64,000 bases of DNA, from the NCBI GenBank assembly GCA_000153385.1, contig CH672374.1, positions 1,738,544-1,802,543 on the forward strand. The letters are read 5' to 3'. Positions 1 to 8,131 of the stretch are shown here, piece after piece (the stretch's first letter is position 1; every line of letters starts with the position of its first letter). Both the position numbers and the translations under genes were made by a program. The notes under the pieces are model-generated. The model made no database searches. It was not told the origin of the DNA and saw nothing but the letters and a program-made list of their open reading frames with translations. This DNA is from Flavobacteria bacterium BBFL7. GTDB lineage: Bacteria > Bacteroidota > Bacteroidia > Flavobacteriales > Flavobacteriaceae.

Positions 1-21
1 AGGTATGACTATTAAGTAAGT

Positions 22-429
22 CTAGGCCGTTTTACCTTTTTTATTACTATCACTTAAGTTCTTCACTCCAGTATTCATAGAACAGGTTGCATTAAATGTT
101 GCACCAGGCTCTACTGCAAGTTTAGAAATAATCACTTCGCCATCAATTACAGCACTAGATTTTAAAGTTAATAAACCAGTAACAGATAGTTTTCCTTTAA
201 AACTACCTTCAATGTCTGCATTACCACACTCGAGCGAACCGTTTATAGCACCGTCTTTACCAATAACTACCTTTGCAGGCGTTTGTAATGTTCCATTTAT
301 AGTACCATCTATTCTAAAACCGCCTTTACTGGTTATATCTCCTTCTATCACTGTGCCGTGACTGATTCTATTTTGTGATTTCCCTGCTTCCATTTGTCCT
401 TTTTTTGAACTTTTCTTATCGTTAAACAT
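22..429 (-). CDS. Bactofilin family protein
   Basis: A 135-residue bactofilin (DUF583, polymer-forming cytoskeletal family). Bactofilins self-assemble into filaments near the membrane and help localise envelope enzymes. Here the polar N-terminal ~25 residues are followed by a right-handed beta-helix core (about residues 26-115) with the periodic hydrophobic/glycine pattern GxIxGxIxG, for example GTVIEGDITSKGGFRIDGTI. The C-terminal tail is Lys-rich. Length and lack of signal peptide or membrane segment are normal for the family. It starts 11 bp after the stop of sprE on the same strand, so the two are probably co-transcribed; this pairing is common in flavobacteria. The specific target structure in this organism cannot be read from the sequence. 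Confidence 0.93.
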   Translation of the reverse strand: MFNDKKSSKKGQMEAGKSQNRISHGTVIEGDITSKGGFRIDGTINGTLQTPAKVVIGKDGAINGSLECGNADIEGSFKGKLSVTGLLTLKSSAVIDGEVIISKLAVEPGATFNATCSMNTGVKNLSDSNKKGKTA

Positions 430-440
430 ACTTAATGTGT

Positions 441-3056
441 TTAAAGCATTTCTTTTTCATATTTATCCAGGCTTTTATATACTTGGATAATTTTATAATT
501 CTCTGTTGCTATAGGCACCGCAGTAGTAGTTACATTAAAACCATTACTAGGATTTGCCATAAAATCCCCTAATCCACGACTACCTAATTTTGAAGTTAAT
601 CCATGTACTACAATCAGGTTTTCTTGAGGATTATAAACATCTACTGATACAGTAAAGGCGTATTTTTCTTGTTCAATAGCTTTTTCTAGTTGGTTTTTGA
701 GATTTTCTATACCTTGATAGTTTGTCTTCTCAAGACGATACACCAATTTAAAATCAGATAAACCTTGTTCTGGCATGAAAGCTTCGGCAATTTTCAGTTT
801 TTCTGCTTCTAATACTAATTGCTGTGCACTTTTACCTACCTCAGTATTTGGAAAGTTAAGTGCTACAAAATCAATTCCTCTTTTATATTCTTCAAAACCA
901 TATAATCTTCCAGCTGCAAAAGCTTTCAGTAATTCTAATCTAGGCACAATAGGATCTCCATTGAATAAAGTCACATATCGCTCTACATTTGAAACAACGA
1001 TTTCATAATTGCCTTTCTCGTATTCTTTATATAGTCTTTTATACACAGCACCAGGACTAGCATTATCTTCTATTTTTGCGTCTGGATTCAATAATATCTG
1101 CGCATATCTAGTATCTGGAAACTCGTTAATGATACGACTTTTGTATATATCTGCTTTCGCGAAAGCGCCGCTCTCATTATATATAAGGTATAAGTTATAC
1201 AAACCAGGTAATAAAAGTTTTTCTGCCGGATTGAATGCGATTAGGTTCTCTAATCTGCTTATCGCTAGATCATCTCGTTTAAACTTTTCTTTATAGATAA
1301 CACCTAACTGATAGTATGCAAAATTACGTGCCTTTGCGATACTATCCAGCACACTCATTCCTTCTGGCAATTGATCAATATAGAACTCTGGAGTAAACTC
1401 TGGTCTCACTTCTTCTTCTACAAGTAGCTCATCTTCTTCTATAACAATCTCGCCACCACCATCATCTTTTTTATTCTTGCGTCTCCAGTTATTTTCTAAT
1501 TTACGTTTTCCCCATTTTCTACGGAAGTCTTGTTTTCCACGAGCCACAGTTTGTGGGTTATAGAAGTAAAAAGTAGGTGTACCTGCTATTGTAGGTGTGG
1601 TAGGTGCGCCACCTATAGGGCCAAAAGCTGGTCCAGCGTTTCCACGTTTTGTAGTCTTGCTATTTTGAACCGCTTGAAATGCATTTTGATTTTGCGCCTC
1701 TTTTAGGGCTTCCACTTCGGCTAGTTTTGCCAGTCTTTCTTCCTCTGCTTTCAACTCTGCAATATACTCGTTGTAATAGGCGATTTGTTGATCAGGAGAC
1801 ATGTCCAGCACATTAAATATACTGTCTGCACTACGACGTCTTTCCTCATATAAGATGACATCTTCCAGATTATCTCTTTTCTTTTTCACTAATCGATGCT
1901 CTGGACTACGCTCTACATAATTTACCATCGCACTGTCATAATATTTTCCTGCAGCTGCATACTGGTTTTGGTCAAAACTAATTTTCCCTAATGCACTATA
2001 GTTATTCCCACGTAAATATTGATCTGATCCACCTTTTGCCCTTAGTGATAGGTTATAATAAGTTATCGCATCATTAAGTGAATCTCTGTCTTCAAAGTAT
2101 ATCGCTTTGCGCGAGTAAATATGATCTAACCACGGACGATTTTCACGATTTTCTTCTAATTCATTCAGCGTTTCTAATAGTGCAGCTTCATTATCTATGT
2201 TAAGATCAAATAGCTTAATTTTTTCAATAAATGAATGCACATAATAGCGACGTGGCACTTTACGATGCATTTCTATTATTTGATCAAATTTTACAAAAGC
2301 ACTGTCACGCTGACCAGCTTTTGCAAATAATTGCCCAGCGATAAATTTATATCGTGCAATAGTCTCCTTATTTTTAGTAAGATTTGCTGCGCGATTCATA
2401 TAAATCAATGCACTGTCTATTTGTTCTAAATTTAGAAAAGCCTGAGAAAGTGTCGCATTTGCATTTGCTAGATCTTCGTTTTCTATTTCTTTACTTTCTT
2501 CTTTAAGTAATTTAGTAAGGTTAATGATTGCCGTTTCATTATTATCTAAGCGCATATTAGTGCGCTCACGCCATATTTTTGCCTGATTGAGTTGATCACT
2601 CTCTGGCATAAACTGTAAGATGTAATTAAAAGCTTCCAGTGCTGGTACAAATCGCTGGTCATAATACCTAGCCTTACCTAGTAATAAGTAGGCATCATCA
2701 ACTTGCGGATTAAACTCTTCTTCATTAACAAATATCGAATGCTTTTGTACCGCTTTCACCGCTTTTTCTTCGGCTCTTTCAAAGTTAGGGTTAGCTGGTT
2801 TCTGTCCTGGAAGAAAAACCTCTTGTTTTAACTGCATGCGCTCTACTGGTAAAACGTCCCAATAATTCTCGTTGTAAGTTGCCTCTAACTCATCCAGACC
2901 AGCTTGCAAGGCGAGATCACCATTATAAAGTACATTGTACTCAGTTCCTACCGCGTGAAGATTGCGGCTTATAAATGAGTTTTTTTTACGACTACAACCA
3001 GTCACTGCAACTAGTAGAAGTAAAAACGTTAAAATGTTAATAAGTGTGGTTCTCAA
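441..3056 (-). CDS. sprE: SprE/PorW, type IX secretion and gliding motility lipoprotein
   Basis: An 871-residue lipoprotein matching SprE (PorW in Porphyromonas), an outer-membrane-associated protein required for type IX secretion and, in gliders, for motility. The signal peptide ends in a lipobox with Cys21 (TGC). Tetratricopeptide-like helical repeats fill roughly residues 110-400 and 590-720. Between them lies a low-complexity, Glu/Lys-rich stretch (about 430-560). The C-terminal ~100 residues contain the conserved 'LDKYEKEML' ending. Four secreted proteins in this window carry type IX sorting domains, so the secretion partner and its clients are both present. A GCTTTCGCGAAAGC palindrome is encoded in frame as AFAKA at residues 631-635, between two TPR helices. 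Assignment rests on the lipobox, length, repeats and the bactofilin neighbour. Confidence 0.9.
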   Translation of the reverse strand: MRTTLINILTFLLLLVAVTGCSRKKNSFISRNLHAVGTEYNVLYNGDLALQAGLDELEATYNENYWDVLPVERMQLKQEVFLPGQKPANPNFERAEEKAVKAVQKHSIFVNEEEFNPQVDDAYLLLGKARYYDQRFVPALEAFNYILQFMPESDQLNQAKIWRERTNMRLDNNETAIINLTKLLKEESKEIENEDLANANATLSQAFLNLEQIDSALIYMNRAANLTKNKETIARYKFIAGQLFAKAGQRDSAFVKFDQIIEMHRKVPRRYYVHSFIEKIKLFDLNIDNEAALLETLNELEENRENRPWLDHIYSRKAIYFEDRDSLNDAITYYNLSLRAKGGSDQYLRGNNYSALGKISFDQNQYAAAGKYYDSAMVNYVERSPEHRLVKKKRDNLEDVILYEERRRSADSIFNVLDMSPDQQIAYYNEYIAELKAEEERLAKLAEVEALKEAQNQNAFQAVQNSKTTKRGNAGPAFGPIGGAPTTPTIAGTPTFYFYNPQTVARGKQDFRRKWGKRKLENNWRRKNKKDDGGGEIVIEEDELLVEEEVRPEFTPEFYIDQLPEGMSVLDSIAKARNFAYYQLGVIYKEKFKRDDLAISRLENLIAFNPAEKLLLPGLYNLYLIYNESGAFAKADIYKSRIINEFPDTRYAQILLNPDAKIEDNASPGAVYKRLYKEYEKGNYEIVVSNVERYVTLFNGDPIVPRLELLKAFAAGRLYGFEEYKRGIDFVALNFPNTEVGKSAQQLVLEAEKLKIAEAFMPEQGLSDFKLVYRLEKTNYQGIENLKNQLEKAIEQEKYAFTVSVDVYNPQENLIVVHGLTSKLGSRGLGDFMANPSNGFNVTTTAVPIATENYKIIQVYKSLDKYEKEML
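1152..1167. repeat. Dispersed palindrome, copy 1 (inside sprE)
   Basis: TGCTTTCGCGAAAGCG; the 14-base core is exact. Read on the reverse strand as Ala-Phe-Ala-Lys-Ala (residues 631-635 of SprE). No frame disruption. Confidence 0.95.
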
Positions 3057-3193
3057 AAGCTCCTTTTTTATCTAGCTATCATAACTCCTTAAACAGCATA
3101 GATATTGTGAAAGGTCGTAAAAATAAGGATTTTTTATCCCTTAACTCAGAAAATGATCAAATGGAAGTTATCAACCGATGGACAAAGACATTT

Positions 3194-3430
3194 TTAATCT
3201 TTAAACCAGTAGATTTTTTTTGAGAACAGACTCTTTAATCCATATTGTCTACCAGATTGAGTTTCCACGACATGTGGTTTAGGAGACAGAATGATTGAAG
3301 CTATTATAGGAGTTAATTTGCGCATAGCACTGTCAGGTTCAAACATATATCCAGATAAAACCCATATACCTAGGAATAACGCTAGAAAAACTACTCCATA
3401 AACCAGATACATTTTCATTTTGGCACTCAT
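3194..3430 (-). CDS. Small membrane protein, paralogue of the adjacent gene
   Basis: Unknown function. I place the start at 3430 (MSAKMKMYLVYG...), giving 78 residues. The longer frame to 3487 overlaps the upstream gene and adds an unlikely Cys-rich N-terminus. One or two membrane segments are visible (about residues 8-27 and 36-52), followed by a conserved-looking tail with SPKPHVxxxQSGxQYGLxxxFSxKI. The same tail occurs in the neighbouring 76-residue protein, so the two are tandem duplicates. Both sit downstream of an ABC ATPase and its permease, which suggests but does not prove a link to that transporter. Confidence 0.75.
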   Translation of the reverse strand: MSAKMKMYLVYGVVFLALFLGIWVLSGYMFEPDSAMRKLTPIIASIILSPKPHVVETQSGRQYGLKSLFSKKIYWFKD

Positions 3431-3455
3431 GACTTCAATTTTAATGCAAAGATAA

Positions 3456-3686
3456 CTACAACTTGATAATCTTATTAGAAAACACAATCCTTAAACCGTA
3501 CTGTTTACCAGATTGTTGATCTTCTACATGAGGTTTGGGCGCAAGTAACCAACCACAAACGATAGGGATTATGGTAGTCCAAAAAGTAGGATCGACCACA
3601 AATTGAGATATAATATATCGTGCTATTAAAAATATAGCTATAAATACCGCTATATGAATTACATACATTTTTACCATATCATTCAT
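3456..3686 (-). CDS. Small membrane protein, tandem paralogue
   Basis: A 76-residue protein of unknown function with hydrophobic segments at about residues 8-30 and 36-50 and the tail LAPKPHVEDQQSGKQYGLRIVFSNKI. That tail aligns with the next gene downstream (SPKPHVVETQSGRQYGLKSLFSKKI). Its start lies 2 bp beyond the stop of the ABC ATPase gene, so translation is probably coupled to it. The shared motif PKPHVxxxQSGxQYGL looks like a cytoplasmic amphipathic tail rather than an enzyme site. I recognise no named family. Confidence 0.78.
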   Translation of the reverse strand: MNDMVKMYVIHIAVFIAIFLIARYIISQFVVDPTFWTTIIPIVCGWLLAPKPHVEDQQSGKQYGLRIVFSNKIIKL

Positions 3687-3688
3687 AC

Positions 3689-4432
3689 TTACTCTTCTTC
3701 AGTTAATGCAGCAGCAACTGGCGCATGACTTTCTGAAATACCAATAAAGTAATCTTCTAATTCCTTAAAAGTAGCACTGCTTTTCTCGATATCTTTTACG
3801 ACTCTTCCTTTCTCTAGTAACACTACTCGTTGTGCCACCTCTGTAACATGTATTAAATCATGACTAGACACTAATACCGTTACTTCTGGATCATTTGCTA
3901 GTTCTTTAATGATTTTCTTTAATCTTATTTGTGTGGATGGATCCAGATTTGCAAATGGCTCATCTAATATCACGACCTGTGGCTTCCCTATAAGAGCTGC
4001 AACGATACCTACTTTTTTCTGATTTCCTTTTGATAGATCACGCAAGTATTTTTTTTGTCCTACCGCTTCACCGTTAAAAAAATCACTGTAGCTAGCGATA
4101 AGAGCATCGATATCTGCTTTGTTCTGTCCACGTAACTCACCGATGAAATAGAAATACTCTTCTGGAGTAAGGTAACCTATAAGAAAGCTCTCATCTATAA
4201 AAGCACTGGTAAAAGGTTTCCAGTCCTCACTTTGATCAATTCTTACCTCATTAGATACGATATGACCTGTAGAAGGCTGGATTAAATCTAGTAATAAAGA
4301 GAAAAGTGTCGTTTTCCCTGCTCCATTATTACCTACTAGACCTATCGCCTGACCTGCAGGAATCTCTAGTGATTCTATGTCTAGGACTTTAGTTCCGTTA
4401 TATTGTTTTGAAAGGTTGTTTATAGTAATCAT
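3689..4432 (-). CDS. ABC transporter ATP-binding protein
   Basis: A 247-residue ABC ATPase. Walker A is GNNGAGKTT (about residues 34-42). The Q-loop lies near residue 80, the signature is DLSKGNQKK (about 133-141), Walker B is VVILDEPFANLDP (about 154-166), and the H-loop histidine is in VLVSSHD. The sequence resembles ATPases of the export or drug/antibiotic type (CcmA-like) rather than importers. It is the second gene of an operon. The upstream gene at 4507-5991 encodes a 12-helix-scale DUF5687 protein that is the likely permease partner, and two small membrane proteins follow. The transported substrate is unknown. Confidence 0.92.
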   Translation of the reverse strand: MITINNLSKQYNGTKVLDIESLEIPAGQAIGLVGNNGAGKTTLFSLLLDLIQPSTGHIVSNEVRIDQSEDWKPFTSAFIDESFLIGYLTPEEYFYFIGELRGQNKADIDALIASYSDFFNGEAVGQKKYLRDLSKGNQKKVGIVAALIGKPQVVILDEPFANLDPSTQIRLKKIIKELANDPEVTVLVSSHDLIHVTEVAQRVVLLEKGRVVKDIEKSSATFKELEDYFIGISESHAPVAAALTEEE

Positions 4433-4464
4433 AATGGTTGTGTTCTTAGTGATTGTATTGGTGA

Positions 4465-4480
4465 CGCTTTCGCGAAAGCG
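4465..4480. repeat. Dispersed palindrome, copy 2 (intergenic)
   Basis: CGCTTTCGCGAAAGCG, exact and extended by a flanking T at the right end. It lies between the DUF5687 gene and its ABC ATPase, inside the presumed operon. Confidence 0.95.
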
Positions 4481-4506
4481 TATTAAAATTAATTATTGCT
4501 CTTCTC

Positions 4507-5991
4507 TTAATTTTTCTGAGAATAAGCAGCTATCGTATCGTACTTCTCGTTCTTATAAATATCCTCTATCATATTAAATATTTTATTACGGAATAGTAAT
4601 CCTAATACTCCTGTCGCAGCAATAGCAATAAATCCAGCAGCTTCATTAATTGTTAATGCAAATGCATAATAGATTACTACTGGTAATATTAATTTAGGAA
4701 TTAATAATAAAAGAGTTTTTGCATTAAATGCTTTAGAATCGCCAAATGCTTTTTTAGTCGTCATTAAATCTATAGGTGTCTTCACAAATGCGCCACCCCA
4801 TAACACAACAGAACTATTAAAACCAATGTTATAAACAGCTCCTGCAAGCATCCCAAACCACCAATCTAATCCAAAGTATAAGTAAAACGTACATAGCAAC
4901 GTGCTTACCACGGTTGCTGCAACCATGAGCCACCATTTGCTAAGCAAAAACTCTCTGTAGGGTATATTTTGAGACATCATTAATTTATAATAGCTACTAT
5001 CCCAACTAGGCACTAAACCACCAAAGCTAAACAGGAATCCGCCTGTACAAAACAGTCCTGCAAAGACCTTCATACCGTTTATACTAGAATATAAATCACT
5101 CATGAAAAACAATCCATAAAGGACAAAAAAGAAGCCCATGATAAAGGTCATTTTTGCACGCTTGTTTCTTTTTATAAGTTTAATGTCATTCTTTAGATAA
5201 GTAGATAGTTTACCGAAGCGGTCTAAGAAACTTAAGTCCTCTGTGGTAGCTTCTTTTGCGACGGCTTTTAATCCTTCATCTAGATATAATTGTTTTATAA
5301 AGTAATGATATGCATAGTAAGTGGTTATTATAAATAATATTAGTGGTAGTATAAATGCCCAAACGTTTTCATAAAAGAACATAAACATAGGACCCGTGTA
5401 AGCCGTTATATCAAATAGACCATAATACTGGGACAGTCCTAAACTTGCAATTACTGCTAGTACTGGATAAAATACTTTATCCATATTATTCATAAATACA
5501 TTAATGAAATTAATAGATAGCGTAATGAATAGCATTGATAAATGCCAGCTTATAACACCTGTTACACTATATCCTTGAATAATTAAAACAATACTGAAAG
5601 GAATAAAAAAGAATGCCGGTAGAAAATTAAAAAAGGAAATAAGAGTTTTACCTAGTGCATAGTTAACAATCTTTCCCTTTTTAAAAGGTAAGTATAATAA
5701 AGGTTTAATATTTGCCACAGGCATTTTTTGAAGCATGTAACGGTAACCTATATCTGCAAACACCCAATAAATTAAAAATCCATTCACAACCTGGAAGGGA
5801 TTATCTGCAACGATTTCACCTTTTTCAATAAATTTTTCAATGATAAAATAGCTTCCTACACCTAAAGCACCAAAAGCGAATATAAAATATAACGCCCCAA
5901 AGGCCATTAATATCTTTATTGCAAGATTCTGTTTGAACGCTGCACTTCTAAAGAAGCTTTTCCATTCTAGATTGATAAAATGTTTGATCAT
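4507..5991 (-). CDS. DUF5687 family multi-spanning membrane protein (probable ABC permease)
   Basis: A 494-residue integral membrane protein with about ten or more hydrophobic segments spread along its whole length, a cytoplasmic N-terminus (MIKHFINLEWKSFFRSAAF), and a hydrophilic loop around residues 235-275 rich in Lys/Arg. It matches the Bacteroidota-specific DUF5687 family, which is typically encoded beside a CcmA-like ATPase, as here. The architecture is that of ABC-2 type exporter permeases, so I infer that it forms the membrane part of an efflux or lipid/peptide exporter with the ATPase at 3689-4432. The gap between the two genes holds a palindromic repeat. Substrate unknown. Confidence 0.85.
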   Translation of the reverse strand: MIKHFINLEWKSFFRSAAFKQNLAIKILMAFGALYFIFAFGALGVGSYFIIEKFIEKGEIVADNPFQVVNGFLIYWVFADIGYRYMLQKMPVANIKPLLYLPFKKGKIVNYALGKTLISFFNFLPAFFFIPFSIVLIIQGYSVTGVISWHLSMLFITLSINFINVFMNNMDKVFYPVLAVIASLGLSQYYGLFDITAYTGPMFMFFYENVWAFILPLILFIITTYYAYHYFIKQLYLDEGLKAVAKEATTEDLSFLDRFGKLSTYLKNDIKLIKRNKRAKMTFIMGFFFVLYGLFFMSDLYSSINGMKVFAGLFCTGGFLFSFGGLVPSWDSSYYKLMMSQNIPYREFLLSKWWLMVAATVVSTLLCTFYLYFGLDWWFGMLAGAVYNIGFNSSVVLWGGAFVKTPIDLMTTKKAFGDSKAFNAKTLLLLIPKLILPVVIYYAFALTINEAAGFIAIAATGVLGLLFRNKIFNMIEDIYKNEKYDTIAAYSQKN

Positions 5992-6056
5992 GGTCAGTGA
6001 ATTTGAAGTATTAGTTACAAAAATTGTAAAAATGTTACAGGTCAGTTTTCCTTTCT

Positions 6057-6064
6057 TATTTTTG
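6057..6064 (+). promoter_or_regulatory. Putative -7 box TATTTTTG upstream of the reductase gene
   Basis: Matches the Bacteroidota sigma-A -7 consensus TAnnTTTG, 20 nt before the ATG at 6085. A clear TTTG at -33 is not seen. Confidence 0.45.
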
Positions 6065-6084
6065 CAGCCGCTAAAAGTACCCTA

Positions 6085-7128
6085 ATGGATTTTCATAAAC
6101 TCACTATACAACAAGTAACTAAGGTCACACCACAGGCTGTAGAAATTAGATTTGACATACCACAAGAACTGGTTTCAGATTTTAATTATCAATCTGGTCA
6201 GTATTTAACCTTAAAAGCAATTATAGACGGTAATGAAGTACGACGTGCATATTCACTTTCTAGTGCACCACACGAGAATCACTGGAGTGTCGTTGTTAAA
6301 GCTGTAGAAAATGGTGTGTTCTCTAACTATGCCATGACATTGCGTGCTGGAGATCAACTAGATGTAGCTGCACCAGAAGGGCTTTTTGTTCATGAAAAGT
6401 CTACTACTGCTCAAACTTATTTAGGTGTCGCTGCTGGTAGTGGTATCACACCTATTATCTCTATTATAAAAACAGTACTGGAAACAGAACCAGATAGTAA
6501 GTTTGCTCTTATTTATGGGAATCAAAGTATTTCTCAAACTATTTATTTTGAACAAATTAATGATCTTCAAGATCAATATGGCGATCGTTTTATAATACGT
6601 TATAGTTTCTCTAGAGAAGAACGTGATGGCGAACTTTTTGGTCGCGTCACAAAAGGAAACTTGAACTTTTTCTTGAAGCAGGATTGTACAGATTATGCTT
6701 TTGCAAAAGCATATTTATGTGGCCCAGAAGACATGATCACCATGACGACCGATAATCTTGTAGAAAAAGAGATTATAGCTAAAGAAAACATACACTTTGA
6801 GCTTTTTTCTACTAAAGAGAATAAAATAGAAATCACAGAAGACTCACATTTAACTGAGGTTACCGTAATCTTAGATGACGAAGAGCACACCTTCACAATG
6901 AAGCGCAGCGATAACATGCTAGATGTCATGCTTAAAAATGATATCGATGCTCCGTACAGCTGTCAGGGCGGAATTTGTAGTTCTTGTATTTGCCAAATCG
7001 AAGAAGGAAGTGCTCAAATGGCCAAAAACGCCATCCTTACAGACAGTGAGATTGCAGAAGGACTTTCTCTAGCATGTCAAGCTTACCCGACGAGTGCTAA
7101 GGTGAAAGTTAATTTTGATGAGGTGTAG
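6085..7128 (+). CDS. PaaE-like ferredoxin-NADP reductase with 2Fe-2S domain
   Basis: A 347-residue three-domain oxidoreductase. An FAD-binding barrel (about 1-105) carries the flavin motif RAYSLSS at 54-60. An NAD(P)-binding domain (about 110-235) has AGSGITPI at 117-124 and the C-terminal CGPEDM. A plant-type 2Fe-2S ferredoxin domain (about 255-347) has cluster ligands C293, C298, C301 and C331. The order matches PaaE (the phenylacetyl-CoA epoxidase reductase) and related Hcp/flavohaemoglobin-type reductases. It would pass electrons from NAD(P)H through FAD and the 2Fe-2S cluster to an oxygenase or desaturase. No paa genes are nearby, so the physiological partner is unclear; in flavobacteria such stand-alone genes often serve lipid desaturases. 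AFAKA at residues 205-209 is encoded by a palindrome variant. Confidence 0.88.
   Translation: MDFHKLTIQQVTKVTPQAVEIRFDIPQELVSDFNYQSGQYLTLKAIIDGNEVRRAYSLSSAPHENHWSVVVKAVENGVFSNYAMTLRAGDQLDVAAPEGLFVHEKSTTAQTYLGVAAGSGITPIISIIKTVLETEPDSKFALIYGNQSISQTIYFEQINDLQDQYGDRFIIRYSFSREERDGELFGRVTKGNLNFFLKQDCTDYAFAKAYLCGPEDMITMTTDNLVEKEIIAKENIHFELFSTKENKIEITEDSHLTEVTVILDDEEHTFTMKRSDNMLDVMLKNDIDAPYSCQGGICSSCICQIEEGSAQMAKNAILTDSEIAEGLSLACQAYPTSAKVKVNFDEV
6697..6710. repeat. Palindrome variant GCTTTTGCAAAAGC (inside reductase gene)
   Basis: Differs from the dispersed core by two symmetric transitions, so it remains a perfect palindrome, and it encodes the same AFAKA peptide (residues 205-209). It could be a diverged member of the family or a chance similarity. 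Confidence 0.5.
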
Positions 7129-7359
7129 GAAAGAGAATAGACCGATTTGATGTTAGACTTTAAAAAATAGATCGTTTAATGATTCAATTTGATAATTCTA
7201 TCTGTCGTATTTTAAAGCCATCTTTAGCTTTAAATTGCACACCTTAACATCTCATTTTCAGTACTCGGCATTTTACGACAATGGAATGTCAATGAAATGA
7301 CGGCAAAAATTATTGGCTTTAATCTTAAGTTCTTGTAGTTTTAATTTAAAGTTTAAGTA

Positions 7360-7929
7360 ATGTAAAGATTAGGAGAACACTTAAGGAAACAGAGAAGCAA
7401 TAAAGGAATTAGTCAAGAAGAGTTAGCTAAGCTTTCAACTGTTAATTTAAGAACTATTCAAAGAATTGAAAATAATGAGACCAGCCCTCGTAAATCTACT
7501 TTGGAATTAATTTGTGATGCGCTAGAAATTGAATCATCCAGTATTAATAGCATAGAAAGCTTAAACCATGGAAAAAGTTTGAGTACTATCATTATTCATT
7601 ACATATTCCTCTTTATCATAAATATTCTTGTAATGGGTATCGTAGGATACTTAACCTTAGATTCTGAAGCAACTTTCCATAGTCGTATTGGGGCTTATCT
7701 ATTGAGCTTCTTCATTCCCTGTTTTATTGTTTTCTTTACTCAAAAGTTAACTAGTGGAGAGCGACTTTTAAAATATGGGATGGGATACATCTTTTATGTC
7801 ATATCCGTTTTTTATGTCATGCCTTTCGGAAATGCTTGGTTTAACGGAATTCGCTTAGGTCTTTTTCCATGTATTCTAATATCCCTAGCAGTATTATTTT
7901 ATGGAGAACGATTACTTCCTAAAAATTAA
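7360..7929 (+). pseudogene. XRE-family regulator with C-terminal membrane domain, start disrupted by TAA at codon 2
   Basis: From 7366 the frame reads RLGEHLRKQRSNKGISQEEL, continuing through a complete XRE helix-turn-helix (about 60 residues, with LRTIQRIENNETSPRKSTLEL). About four hydrophobic segments follow, so this looks like a membrane-anchored transcription regulator. The only sensible start, ATG at 7360, is followed immediately by TAA at 7363. The next initiator-type codon in frame is TTG at 7501, which would remove the whole DNA-binding domain. The rest of the frame is clean to the stop at 7929. The simplest readings are a recent nonsense mutation at codon 2 (AAA to TAA is one base), initiation at a non-standard codon such as ATT at 7408, or an assembly error. 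The target genes are unknown. Confidence 0.6.
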
Positions 7930-7939
7930 GCTTTTTATA

Positions 7940-7975
7940 TGTCAGTTCGAGCGAAAGTCGAGAATGGTTTGAGAT
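7940..7975. repeat. REP-like element a
   Basis: The segment beginning GTCAGTTCGAGCGAAAGTCG has the form of short dispersed extragenic elements often found in flavobacterial genomes (consensus like CAGTTCGAGCGCAGTCGAGA). The imperfect hairpin is TTCGAGCG...GTCGAGAA. Recognition is from memory of such repeats; only one copy lies in this window. Confidence 0.45.
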
Positions 7976-8022
7976 AATTCAAAAATTGTTATTTTCAGTT
8001 ACATATGATACTACCAGCTGTC

Positions 8023-8043
8023 ACACTGAATTTATTTCAGTGT
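8023..8043. repeat. REP-like element b (hairpin)
   Basis: Inverted repeat ACACTGAA (8023-8030) and TTCAGTGT (8036-8043) around a 5-base loop. It lies between the convergent XRE and scoB genes. Confidence 0.5.
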
Positions 8044-8104
8044 CTCATTTTACAAGGACACAAGTATATTGCTAAAATTTACTTTACAACTTCTTCAACA
8101 TCAG

Positions 8105-8125
8105 ATTCCGCATCAGGTGCGGAAT
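8105..8125. repeat. REP-like element c (hairpin)
   Basis: Inverted repeat ATTCCGCA (8105-8112) and TGCGGAAT (8118-8125) with a 5-base loop, 6 bp from the scoB stop. Sequences of this ATTCCGCA..TGCGGAAT form recur as extragenic palindromes in several phyla. It may also help end scoB transcripts. Confidence 0.5.
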
Positions 8126-8131
8126 GACAGA

